Origin: Blumeriella jaapii
Lineage: Eukaryota > Ascomycota > Leotiomycetes > Helotiales > Drepanopezizaceae
Reading direction: 5' to 3'
Length of the DNA stretch: 64,000 nucleotides
Assembly (NCBI GenBank): GCA_009599575.1
Contig: VWND01000005.1
Coordinates: 1,488,001-1,552,000, forward strand
The notes under the pieces are model-generated. The model did no database searches. It saw nothing but the letters and a program-made list of their open reading frames with translations, and was not told where the DNA came from. Within the stretch, counting starts at the first letter, position 1; each line of letters opens with the position of its first letter. Positions 1 through 11,528 of this stretch are shown here, in pieces. Made by a program: the position numbers and the translations under genes.

Positions 1-941
1 CCAGATCAGCTCCCGCAATGCATTCGGAGGCTAGGGCAGATCCAACGACTCGGATCCGATTGCAACATGCATAAAATGAAGTCGAGTCGCCGAACTCAGT
101 GCTACAGAGGGGGGGGACCTGCCCTCACATATGACCACGGATCGGCGCGGGAGACCCGTCCGAGCAGGTATCTGGCAGTCCCACGCTGGGCTCGAGATGC
201 GTGTCCGAGGTTGTCTGAACGTCCAGGTGTCCCACGGCCGGCGCGCGAAGATGGCACGTTGTTGCAAGGCCGATGCCAGGCTCGGTCGACGATGGGCGGA
301 AAGTCAATCGTCTGTCATCGATTCGTCCCGTGCCAGACCGACGCGACGTGTTCCAGGACTCCTGTGACCGGGACAGAAAAGGGCTAGAAGGGACCCTGAA
401 GGGCTCGGCTCCGATGCTCCCTAACCTAGTCGGAGCCGCTCGCCATGGAGGGCCTACAGTACGATGCTGGGCGAGCGCGCGCGAGCAGAGCCGCGGCGCG
501 GTGGTGTTTCCCATAGACATACATGCCCTCTTTACGTACGACGGGGGACCTCGCACGCACGACCACGGATCCCCATCGAGGCACGCTGCACGCCCGCCGC
601 TTATATCTGAGGTGTTCTGAGGTATTATTAGGTTCGGGCCTTCACCGACGAAACATTCACAGATGCACATAGGACATCGCGTGCGTCCATGCTCGAGGCC
701 TCCCGCCTCCAGCCACGACCCAACACGCTCCCTGGCTTCACCTATGCGAGAATGCCGTGTCACCTGCCACGCCGAGCGCGCACATGGAACAGGATCCGAT
801 ACCAGGACTCTTGAAGGCGCCGGCTGGGACATCCGATATCGAGATGCGGAGCGCTGGCCGCCTCCGCCGATGCCTGAGATGGAGATCGCTAGGCGAAGGG
901 GGGCCGTTGCGTTGCGACCGCCCTCCCAGGCCACCGCTCGT

Positions 942-993
942 CGAGTGACGAGTGACGAGTGACGAGTGACGTTTCCACCACCACCACCACCAC
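942..993. repeat. 7-bp tandem repeat followed by a CCA microsatellite
   Basis: Four head-to-tail copies of CGAGTGA run from 942 to about 971. After a TTT spacer they are followed by about six CCA triplets. Both are simple-sequence tracts without coding context. Confidence 0.9.
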
Positions 994-1400
994 CTCCACA
1001 TGCCGTTCACGCCGTGATCACGCCGGTTCCGCGTGCGGATGGCACCTGCGTGTCCGTCAGTGGCCATCCGGCTCTTTCCCATCGCGACGCAGGACATTAC
1101 CGGAGGGGGTCCTGGCTGGGGGAGCAGGTGCGCGGCTCGCCCACCGTCCATCGGGGCCCCTCGGCCCCTCCCCCCTCCCCGTCCAGCGCGGACTTCTCCT
1201 GGACGCGTCTTCCAGTCTCGTGGGCGTGCACCGTCTTGAGCGAGAAACGCACCGGCCCCGTTGGGCCGCGGTCCACGATGTGTGGTCGTCGCGGGATATG
1301 ACTTGACGTTGCCATTGCAAGCGAGCGGTGTCTGGAGCCCGGATGCAAAATCCGGACCACTCACTCACTCGTGCGGGCAAGACGCCCCGTCTCCTTGAAT

Positions 1401-1437
1401 GTGCGGTGCGGTGCGGTGCGGTGCGTGCGGTGCGGTA
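1401..1437. repeat. GTGCG pentanucleotide microsatellite
   Basis: Repeated GTGCG units with one slipped copy. They are followed directly by two TACCG units that create a short GGTACC-centred dyad. Confidence 0.9.
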
Positions 1438-3225
1438 CCGTACCGTGCATCCATCCATCGCCTGGCGCCGGGACGATGGAGGAGTCCGCCAGAGGCTCCA
1501 GCCACCCCGAACGCGTAATAGAAAGGCTCATGCCCACCGTCAACATCAGACAAAGCTTGCCTCAAAGCATACACATAGAGAGCCCTGCTGCTGAGCTGCG
1601 ATGCTGCCCCTATTCTCCGATCGCTGCTCGCTTGTTGATTAAACCTCGCTGGCTGTTCCTCGGCGATAGGAGATTAACGAGATAAGGTCCCAGACTTCCG
1701 GAGCATATACTTAGTTACCGGACCGGTATGGCCTTGTGGGAGCAGCCGCGTGGCGCCAAATTAGCGGCTCAACGCTTGTACGGTCCACAGACACGTCAAC
1801 TCTAAATCGACTTTCCGCGGGTCGAATCGCAATCGATCCCGATGGTGCGGTCGAAGTGTCGATGCCGGACGGCCCGACGGCCCTCGAAACGAAGCGCGGC
1901 TCGGCTCCGTCGTCCAAGGGACCGACCCCCAAGTATATGACGCCCCTCGCCGCATCCCCCGGGGACAGCAGTCGTGCGTCCCGCCCGAGGACGGTCCCGG
2001 AGCACCCGAGGAATGCTGGTCCCCGAGGATGGGCTTTTACCAGACGGCATTTTCACAATTCCGTCGCGCTCGATTCGCCGAAAGTCATTGATTTAAGGTT
2101 CTGCTGCCGCGCGCAGGCCCGGCATCGTTAAGCGCCATGGATCCCACCCGTGGGTCTGTCGAACTTTCGACGATGGGGCTGTGGCTGGCCAAGAGAGGTG
2201 TGGATCCCGGCGTGAGCCTTGCCCGGAGCATCCTGTTGATCGACAGAAACAACGTGTTTTGCGAAGAAGTCTGGAGTACCGAACGTCACCGATCGCTCAG
2301 CCCTATCACATCCGACGGTCGATTCGGGGTGGAGAGGAGCGGGGTGGGGAGGGTAGGAAAAGGGGTCTTGGGATTCCGAGCTTGCGCGGTGGGAAGTATC
2401 AGGATGTCCTTTTTCCATTAGGTTCTGTCGTTGACCCCGACGCTCGTTAGCTCTCAGCTCACTATTGACTTCAGAGTGATGCAGTGCAAGCGTGGCAAAT
2501 CCGAGTCATACCTCCGGAGTGGCTGAGGAAGTCTAGCACGAAGGTCGCGATGCACCCCCGGACTGGACCCCGAGATCGATGGCAACGGCAAATCGGGGTC
2601 TTGAACCTGGCCGCCTGCTTCACGGAGGACACATTTCCTCGCATTCGTATACTTTCGTTTGGGCGTCTTCCACAGGATGTTTCAGATCCATGGCCTCTTG
2701 CTGTATTACATAATCACAAAGTCACACTTCGACCTGACGATGCCCGAAACCAGGGTCAACCGCTTTCCGAGTTCACATACAATTGCGATCCCAGGTCGAC
2801 ACTATCGATGCCAGCAAGCTAGATCAAAGGCAATCGATCGTTGCTGGAGAATCTGCTTCATTCCCGACGTATGTGTCCAATAGTTGCGACTGTCCTCGCA
2901 CGCGGCGAGCGGATCGCATCGTTCCAGACCCATCTTGTATATATATATACATAATGCACAGGGGAGCGCGCTACTGTACGCATTCCCGGACTTAGGCCAC
3001 GAAGGGCTAGCATCTTGATGTGTCGAGATGTCGAATTGCAGATGGCACACTTAGATTTTCGATGGGGAGGATGCTCGTCTGAACTTAGCGAAGGTCTATT
3101 CTGCTAGCTCTTGACTCACGTCGTACGAGAACGAGACAAGCCCCGGCAGAGCGACCCCGGCTGGGCTCGAAGGGACTAGGTGCTGTATCCGTGTACTGTG
3201 CAGCGGGCTAAAAGCTGCATGTATG

Positions 3226-3400
3226 TACTGTACTGTACTGTACATAATGTACAGATTGTACATACTGTACATACTGTACATACTGTACATACTGTACATA
3301 CTGTACATACTGTACATACTGTACATACTGTACATACTGTACATACTGTACATACTGCACATACTGCACATACTGTACGTACTGTACATACCGTACAGTA
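3226..3400. repeat. 9-bp satellite of TGTACATAC (about 15 copies)
   Basis: From about 3257 to 3391 the unit TGTACATAC repeats about 15 times almost without change. It is bordered on the left by TACTG pentamers and on the right by variants carrying GCAC or GTAC. Each unit contains the palindrome TGTACA. Because 9 is a multiple of 3, all frames stay open and yield artificial repetitive ORFs on both strands; these are not genes. Similar TGTAC/GTACA strings recur near 16229-16300 and 22513-22530. Confidence 0.95.
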
Positions 3401-5409
3401 CCTAATACGCGGCCAGGATCTCACGCCCCTCTCATCGCTTGTCTGCAAATCAGGCGCTGGGCTGCTCGAAGCTCCTGCGCTAAATAGCCGAAATCCAATG
3501 TTTTGGCAAAGCGCCGCGAGCTCTGCGCCGCTAGGGCAACTCTATGAATGGCTAGCTAAGAAGTCATTGCGTGACTTTCTCGGGGCATTCGGGACCCGGC
3601 CTCGGGTGAAAAGAACCCGATCAGGCTCCTCGGGGTAAGGTATGTGTCGTACGTTGGGCCGATGCCGATGTGGGGGGGGGAGTAATGAGTAGTGAGAAGG
3701 GCAGGTGGATGGACATGATACCTGCCATTTGGCTGGCTGTCCTGTCTGTCCGTCTAGGTATCTGTGAAAGGGCGTCGGTGTCGGTGTGCGTTCTTGGCTT
3801 GCTGAAGCTTTTGCTTACGCCTTTGCAGCTGAGCTGTCTCTCTCACAGTCGAGATGGTTGAGTTTCCAGGACCACGGTGGTCAGTCCATGCCTTGGATGG
3901 CAGAGCCTGAGACGCAGAGCCGCTGGGAAGAGGAGGTGCTTTCAACTGCTGGCTATCTTACGCGCGCTGAATTCCAGATACCGTTTCCGCGAGGTTGTAC
4001 TGATTATTCGTCGATTCTTGCTTGGACACGCTACCGCATCGAAAATCATGCCCGGGTGTTTGAGAGGTTGGTCGTCACGTTCTGCCCGCCGACGGCTTTT
4101 TGTGCGTCGGAATTTCTGTCTTCTGTTATACATGGGGACCAGGAGTGGTGGAACAGAGGCGTGAGGGATACCCTGGTAAGAATGCACCAACCCCAAAAGG
4201 CTGTCGTGGTGAAATCTTCAGAAAAAGGAAGGTCTCCCTGGGCAGAGATTGCAACACGATTGTTCTGGTTTCTGTGCTGGCGTGGAGAACGTTTCGAGAC
4301 TTTGAGTGCCGGAATGCGATCTCCTGGTGCGAGACGTACGAATGTGGGCGCTGACCAAAGGAGACCTGTAGCAGGTTTGAGAGTGAGGCACCGATGCTCC
4401 ATTCCATCTCGCTTTCCTCTTGTGTTTTCCTTCCTCTCGTTTGCATCTGCGAAGATCGAACTCGTCTTTTTCTCCCAGAACTGATCTGGTTGAGAGTGCT
4501 GGCACTCGATTGCTCTAAGAGCTGATCGTGCTGAGCGCAGCAGGGATGGATCATCGAGTCGCTCACCTCACTGGCCATTCCCCTCCCTTCCTCCCCTCCT
4601 CCCTTTCCCCAATCCAACCCTCTGCGACCTCTAGCATCTCGGCACACCAACTAAACAGAGGAAAAGGACGGCGTGGCGGCCTTGTCAGCTACGGGGGAAA
4701 AGCTTCTGCCATCCAAGCTGTCGATTGTACACTTTCCACGGCTCTACCCACCACGAATAGCTTATTCGCTTCTTGCTGGCGAGCTCGCTACGCTACTCGC
4801 TTCGTACAATCCGCCTCGGGCCAGGCGGGTTGCGAGAGCAGAGTAGGGTATTATTGACTTAATTGTACATAGGTCAGGTGAATCTCTCAAGAGAGCAGAC
4901 ACCCGGTGTCCTGAATCCTAAAGGACGCAAACGGGCTCTTTAGCCGAGAGGGTTTCTGTTGGCCGTAAGCTGTGTGTTGCTTTGCTGGTGCTACTGTAAT
5001 TGCTTGGGATGAAGATCACAATGCGAATGCGTATCCTTGGCTACGCAGAGTGTGAGTGACGTGTTTGAGAAACTCGACTTGTTTGATTGCAATCGACTTT
5101 CTTGATTGCAAGAGGCTAATTCAAAAAAAGGAAGAAGAGAAGAAAGGGAACCAGGGGCTTGTGGCGAAGTTAGGGTGATGAGTGGTGGAGCGTTCGGGGG
5201 GGAGATGGGATTCGGTGAAGGTTGAAATGGGCGGATTAGTGGGTGGATTGTCTTCCTACCTTTTGGCGACGATGGAAAGCTGCGGTGTTAGATGTTCTAT
5301 CTGAGAAGGATAAGTAACGCTAAACATGTTACAGTAGCCAGGACTTCGACGTACACTCATTAACGTGTAGTTATGATTTGTTGCACTGCGATTAGAACAG
5401 GTATACACG

Positions 5410-5428
5410 TCACGTGCTGAGCACGTGA
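5410..5428. promoter_or_regulatory. Perfect inverted repeat with two CACGTG E-boxes
   Basis: The arms TCACGTGC and GCACGTGA are perfectly complementary and separated by TGA. Each arm contains the palindromic E-box CACGTG, the classical binding core of bHLH factors (Cbf1/Pho4/SREBP type). No adjacent gene was recognised, so regulatory function is inference only. Confidence 0.5.
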
Positions 5429-5696
5429 TGCCTTGCATGGTGATGTGATCAGATGGAATTGGTGGGAGCCTGGGCTTAGCCCAGGAATCTCTCTTACAGG
5501 ATGACATCCTCCTTATACAATACAACATCGCACTTATCGTGACACAATTACCCACCTACACCCATGACAGCAAAGCGAATGAAGCAAGACTGTATATTGT
5601 TGATAAAGTAGGGTCTGGGACACGCACTGTACTTACATGATCCAAAGAAAACTAGCTATTAGCAAGACGGGGAGAGTACTTCCTGTCTTTTTACTT

Positions 5697-5713
5697 GGGG
5701 GGGGGAGGGGGGG
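5697..5713 (+). repeat. G-rich tract
   Basis: Nine G, one A, seven G on the plus strand. It is a homopurine tract capable in principle of G-quadruplex formation; nothing else is known from sequence. Confidence 0.85.
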
Positions 5714-7494
5714 CTCGATGACGGATACGTTACGAAGTTAGCCTTTCTTTTTCTCGCTGCGGGAAATGGGATACGGAGTGAGTGGAGTATGTAATACTCG
5801 AGCTTCTGGTGGGATGTAAAGCGTTTTGTTTAGAAGAGTGTGGAATTACATCTTCTGGAAGAGGTGCATGGAAAGGATAGGAGAGGATGGAGCCATGGTT
5901 TTGTTTCTCGGGGCCGAGAAAGAGAGAAAGATTGCCTGGGGGGTTCATTATCGGGTTGCGTTTTGGGATGGGGGGAGAGGAGAGCCGAGAAAGCTCCTTG
6001 GAAAGGTTGATGGGAATCATGGTAAAAGGAGGATGTCGAAGAGGTGAGTTTACAAAAAGGAGGTAGATAGATAGCTGTGAGATAAGAGTAGCTGATGGAA
6101 AGCAATGGTTGTAAAAAGAATGCGAGATGATATGTTGACGAGGAAGGATGATTGTGGTGGAGCTCGTAAGTTAACAGACTCTTGTATATACTTACATAGG
6201 TATTCATTACCCCAAAAAAAAAAGTAAGCCTGTGCTTGAGACCATAACAGCCACTTTATGAAACGCAAATCTCAAGCTAGACTCTTGGTACCTAACTGAG
6301 AGAAAGTGGGCCCTCTCTTCCATGTACAGCACCGTCAAGATGACATCCCGCTCAAAGTCTCCCCTGCCTTACTGGAAAACCCGTGTCTTGGTGCACTTTC
6401 TAAATCAACGCCCGCGTCGATCGATGTCTTACTGCTGAACCCCGTTACCCGTTCACACACACTATTTGACCTGTCCATTGCTTTTCCGATCTAGTGTCGA
6501 GCTTGAAAAGCAGTAGGTCGTGTGTGTTATAGTGCGTATAAAATAGAAAGGCGGTTTAGCTTCTAAGAGGGCGGAGGATCGTTTTCCCAATGGGGAGGGC
6601 TGTGCGAAGTGGGGGAAGGGTTTTCGCAGTCGAGGGGAATAGGGGAGCAACACAGCTTAGTCAGGTGTGAAGGGTGGAAAGGGAGCGGAGATGGTGAACT
6701 GGACCAGGAAGAAGGAGGTTGTGGGTCTTCTTCTTGGAGAGTAAGAGGAAGAAGGGATTGTAGAGTACTGGAGCATTGATGTTTGGGTATGTGGAGTAAC
6801 TCTGCGAAAGAAGTTGTGAAGAAGAAAAAGAGCCCACAGCGAGTATGGGTGCTTGTGTTTTTGATACAGTCGGATGTTGTGAGCTGGGTGCGTGGGAAAT
6901 TTGTTTCTTGCTCGCCCATAGGAATACGTCTTTGACTCAAGAAGTCAATGAACCAAGAACCTCCGAACAAGCAGGCTTTGTATCAGTCTTCCCTTGATTT
7001 CAAATGGCCTACAAGAGATCGCTAGGACTCACACAAGGTCTTCCTCCGCTTCAAACGAGCCTGAACATTTAGCCAGTCTATGCCCTTACGAAGCCTCGGG
7101 GAGATCTTCCACAACTAGGTCCCCGCCCATCACACCTGACATCTCGAGCTGAGCCCCAAATGAGGTTCACAATCCCAATTCAGAAGAACCCCATGAGAAG
7201 AGCTACACGACACGATTCCAACGCCGAAGGAATATGTACCTCCATACATGCATCATCTACCTGTCATGGCAAGTGAGAAAGCACTGAGCTGATATATCTC
7301 AAAACCAAGGGGAACGTTCTTTTACGAAGACGATCTTCTCCAGAGCTGTAGGCTCCTACATCTCGCACTTTTGCTTCCTGTTCGCTCGGCTGGGATTCGT
7401 TGACCGGCGGCTCGCTTTTGCTGGATGAGGTTCGGCGACTTGTTGCCTGATCTAGAAGGGAACATGGAGATGATAACGTGGTTGAGTGGGGAAA

Positions 7495-7510
7495 GGGGGG
7501 GGGGGGGGGG
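7495..7510 (+). repeat. Poly-G tract (16 G)
   Basis: An uninterrupted run of 16 G. Length may be unreliable because such runs are prone to assembly and polymerase slippage. Confidence 0.85.
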
Positions 7511-9144
7511 TTCAAACAAGGAAGTGAAGTAGTCGAAGAAAAAACATTAAAGGACAGAATACAAGAGGGAACAGATTTTTCGCTGTGCTGTCCAATGAAT
7601 TTTCAAAAGAAAATGTTTTTCCAGTTTGTATTCACATAGAAGGCAGGATCCTAAACGTATCACGGCATCTTTGCCAGAGAAGCTGTGCTATGCCTACTGA
7701 GGAGTCACTTCTCTCGGACCTGGAGCCTTGGCTCCGGGGTGAACCATTGTGATTTCGTTATCGAGAGATACCACAAGTGCTGTGAAATTGCCTATCCTTA
7801 TTTTTGGCTGAGGAAAAGATGTATGAATGGCGGGTGGAGCGTAAAGGGCAAGAAAGAGTGGGTTGAGTTGATGGATAGGCATGATAAAACAGTGAGAAAA
7901 TCAATCATGAAAGAGTCCAAGAAGGTTTCTAAACAGGAATGCAGGATTAGGCGGATAGATAGGTGTGCAAATCATGTTTCCTTTTTCATTCGAGGACTTT
8001 CTGTACTTGATTCCAACAAGATATTGCGTACAGATGGCGAGAATAGAAATGACAGTGACGAAAGCCGCGCAACAACGACTCTAGAAAAAAACCTTGGAAA
8101 ACTAGATCTCAAAAGATCGCGGGTGCAAATGTCTGTTCGGGAAAGATTAAAGATTAAATGGGGTAAGAAGAGATCTCTTGTACAATGAGATCCCCAAATC
8201 ACCCGAAGCCATACCGTTGCGAGATAATTAATGATACAAACCAGAGTTGTGTAAGATACGCTGCTCTATCACTACTCTCCCCTCTCAAATTTCTTCTTTT
8301 TTCACTAAATTCATGAAAGAATTCAAAGAGGTATATAGCTCTACTTCTCAGCCGCAAACGTGTTTTGAATACTAGATACGTCACGGGACTTACCTACCTG
8401 CATCCGCGTACCTCTCGTGCGCATTTTGATATATTTCAACTTGCTGCTACTGCCTAAGCCTAAAGAATAGAGCAGATTGGAATAGATAATATCAAAAGGG
8501 GGGAAGAAGGAAAAGGAAAGAAAGGGGAAAAAAGAGACCTACAAGGCGGAAGTACCTAGGTACCTATGTAGGTACATATCCAAGCGAGGAGCAACTTGTA
8601 ACTCAGGTAAGTACTAGGTAGGTATGGTGCTATTTATGCAAAGAAAGTCACGCAGCTAACAGTGAGTGATAATACAGCAGCGATCAGACACAAAGGACAA
8701 AATACAAACGCGAAATCAACAAAGCATATACCTACACGCACGCTATTTATCCACACACTCACTACTGTCAACAAAAAGACGAGGAGGAGAGAAAGGAAGA
8801 GTGAGGACGAAAGAAAAAGGGCAGCGTGAGAAACAAACAGAAAGAAAGAAAGAGAAGAGAAGCAGGGGGCGGAAACAGAGATGCGAGGTTGGAAAGAGAG
8901 GAGAGGAGGACAGACAAGATGCGTGAGGCAAGTACACACCCGTCGCTATAAAGAGTGCCATTGGTGTATTCTTGGTACAGGAAGGCAAGGCCGGAGGGCG
9001 GGAGACGGCCGTCTGCACGATATAGCTAGCGCTGGAAAGAAAACCAAGAAAAGGGAAAGAAGGAAAAGAAAAAGAAAAAGAAAGAAAGTAGAGAGAAGAT
9101 AAAGAAGAAAGAGAAAGAGCTGGAGATGATGGAAAGGTAGATCC

Positions 9145-9164
9145 ATAGATAGATAGATAGATAG
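9145..9164. repeat. ATAG tetranucleotide microsatellite
   Basis: Five consecutive ATAG units lying inside a purine-rich stretch, about 430 bp beyond the 3' end of ADA2. Confidence 0.9.
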
Positions 9165-9591
9165 CTATTAGGAAAGAAAGTAGGAAACTTGTATGTACGT
9201 TTGTTTGTATTTCCTGGTTCTTACTCACTCTAATGCTTATTTCATGCTTGTTCTTGGTAAGCCTCTTTCGCTCTCCCTTCACAACTAGCAGCAAGCAATG
9301 CAAAACTGGCATTAGTTACCCGTGTGATTCGTGGGAAAGGGGGGGGCAAATATAACTCCCGCCCATGCCCACGTCCATGCCCATGCTCACGCTCAGACGC
9401 CCCTTACTCATTGAATTCGGAGAGGCCAGTCTCGAAAAAAAAAACGCTCACGTGAAATGCAATTGAGACCTGTCTGTCTCAGTCAGGCAACGTAGCATAG
9501 CTAAATCCAGTCTTCATGGAAACTTCCATGCCAATCCTAGTACCCGCCGCTTCTCCCGCCCTACTACCCACCGCGCTCTCTCCCCAACCGG

Positions 9592-11201
9592 CTACGCCTT
9601 CCCCAGCCAGCCAGCACTCACAAAGAAGTCAAACAGCCGGCCGCCCTTCTGGCTCTCCAGCCGCGCCAGCTCCCGCACCTGCTTCTTCTTCAGCAGGCCG
9701 TTGCCCTTGAGCGCCTCCTTCATCACGCTCTCCTTGATCACCAGGTACGGCTTCGGATGCAGGCGCGTCTTCTCGCAGAGGTCGATCTCCTCCTCCGTGA
9801 GCAGGTTGATGTCCGGCACGTTCTCGTGCGCGAGCGAGAGCGGCACGACGCCCGTGAGGGGCGCGACTTGAAATTTCTGCTTCGGGGCCGGGGCGTGGCC
9901 GTTGGCCAGGATCTTGTCGGTCTTGTCCTTGGTGCCGGAGGAAGTCGTGGACGAGAGGGTCAGCGAGTCTTTGAGACGGGTCGGGAGGTCGGGCGCGACG
10001 AGTGCGGCTGCGCCCGATGGCTGCTCGACTACCGGCGGTGGTTTCGAGCGCTGAGAGCTGGCGAAGCGTTCGCGGTCCATGGAACCCATCGGCTGGGCTT
10101 TCTGGGCCCGTTGGAGCTTGTCCATCTCGTACGTCTCGCCCTCGCGGAGCGTGGCGATCTTCATGGCGCGCCAGTCTTGTAGTTGGAGGACGGCTTGCCG
10201 GAGATTGTGCTCTTCGATGAGCCCGTTGCAGAAGAGTTGGAAATCCTTTCCGTTCATCATGCGTGCGAAGGGCTTAGCCTTGTTGAGCAGGTCTCGCTCT
10301 TCCTTGGTGCGCTTCTTGTCGGCGGCGGCATTTTTGCGGTAGTCGAGGAGGTTGTGCTCGAAGATGACTTTCTTCCGCTCGGATCGTTGGGTCAGGCGGT
10401 TATTGTAGATGTCCAGCACGGTCAATTTCAGTTCCATTTCCGGGTCTAGTTCGCCTGTCCTCGGGTTGATGCCATCTCCAGGGTCGAACTGCATGAGCTG
10501 AACGGCTTCCTCTGCCTCGTTGGCGAACTCCGTCTCGAATTCTAACCGGCCGGGCATGAACCCCTGGACTTCGTGACACGAGGGCACACTAGCTGTGGGT
10601 TTCGTTTTCGGCAGAGCAGGAGGTGCATTGTTCTGGGCTTCCTTTCTATCCTCGATCCGCCGCTTCTTCCTCGCCTGGAACTCTTCTCTCGGCAACTCTT
10701 CCTGCAGTTGCATATTCTTGGGGTCCGCCAGCACCGGCAGGGGGAAATTCGGGCTGTCGAGGTAAATCTTTTGGTAATGCGCCCGAACCTCATCTTTGTT
10801 CCGGTAGCCGCCAATATGATCCGCCACATCGGCCCAGGATCCGAGCCCATAGATCTCACATCCCTCCAGCAGTAGCAACTCCTCGTCTGCGCCCCAGTTC
10901 TTGTCGTAGATGGGCACGGAGTTCTGCTCGATCACGTTGAAAGGATGCGTCGCCGGCTGGTGGTTATTCGTCGATTCGCCCTTCGCAAAACACTGCACAC
11001 AGAGATCGTAGTCATTGCACGCGCTGTGCGCGCAACGTATGCGGACCTGGGCTTCTTTAGCCCCCAAACGAGAATTGTTTGGTGAAACAGAAGACAGGGG
11101 GTACTGACCGTGGACGTGATATCGGCGCTGCACACATCGCAGACATACTTGACTCCGCCCTCGCCGCCCCGCGCGGCGGTCTTCTTGCGGATGACGCCCA
11201 T
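9592..11201 (-). CDS. Transcriptional adaptor ADA2 (SAGA complex subunit), two exons
   Basis: Coding exons are complement 11109-11201 and 9592-11046. The 62-bp intron (11047-11108) has donor GTCAGT and acceptor CAG in phase 0. The product is 515 aa. Domains in order: a ZZ zinc finger (Cys21, Cys24, Cys36, Cys41, Cys47, Cys50, His60, His65), reconstituted only when the intron is removed; a SANT/Myb domain at about 77-125 with the W82, W102 and Y122 pattern; a long central region; and a C-terminal SWIRM domain at about 430-515. This order is diagnostic of Ada2, which bridges the Gcn5 acetyltransferase to the SAGA/ADA complexes in the nucleus. The start MGVIRKK was chosen because it is the usual N terminus of filamentous-fungal Ada2. 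A CACCCAG just upstream could be the acceptor of a 5' UTR intron. The gene is divergent from SCH9. Confidence 0.96.
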
Positions 11202-11528
11202 ACTGGGTGAGATTGGCGCGGACGTTGTGGGCAATGCGCCGGCAGAGCCAGCGATGGATTTGGGGTTTCCGGTCGCGGTTCGACTTCACAGGGTCCAGCG
11301 TGCGCGTCTTCTCGTCGGTCTCGCTTCTTCCAGAGGCCGCTTTCTGGCTGGCGGTGCAGAGAATTCGGCGTCGGATTGTGTGCGAAGAGTTGCTTGGTCG
11401 TTGTCGACGCAGTCTTCAGGGTGGAGATGCGATGCGCTAACCGCATTGGCCCACATTGGACGCTCGGCTGGCTGACCCATGCTTGTTTGTATTCAACCAG
11501 AGGTGGAGGTGCACATGGTAGAGGCGTT

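Larger units (their letters stand above)
1..3225. other. Gene-free GC-rich sequence
   Basis: No gene can be supported here. Many overlapping open frames of 60-270 codons exist on both strands, as expected of GC-rich DNA with few stops. None shows a recognisable domain, a coherent splice pattern or a convincing start. Short tandem tracts (listed separately) and a TA-rich stretch near 2937-2955 are the only structure seen. Confidence 0.6.
3401..9591. other. Long intergenic region, no supported gene
   Basis: I see no recognisable protein-coding gene in these 6.2 kb. Open frames at 3786-4484 (+) and 7685-8188 (+) lack an ATG at the given start and resemble no family I know. The stretch 5100-9300 is purine-rich on the plus strand with homopolymer and GAAA-type tracts, as in long fungal intergenic or untranslated DNA. 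A 12-bp palindrome GTACCTAGGTAC lies at 8552-8563. The last few hundred bases should hold the ADA2 3' untranslated region. Confidence 0.55.

Noticed and set aside
125..934. 269-codon open frame on the minus strand in GC-rich DNA
   Set aside because: No domain, low-complexity Arg/Pro/Ser composition, overlaps several equally long frames on the other strand, no splice context.
3257..3391. CRISPR-like regular repeat
   Set aside because: Nine-bp units without spacers in a eukaryotic context; a satellite.
3180..3638. Open frames of repeated VHT / ILY / MYS peptides
   Set aside because: Products of the 9-bp satellite, open in every frame because the unit is a multiple of three.
3786..4484. 232-codon open frame on the plus strand
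   Set aside because: Starts at GTG rather than ATG, no recognisable domain, composition like its surroundings.
7685..8188. 167-codon open frame on the plus strand
   Set aside because: No ATG at its start, no family resemblance, Lys/Arg-rich as expected from purine-rich intergenic DNA.
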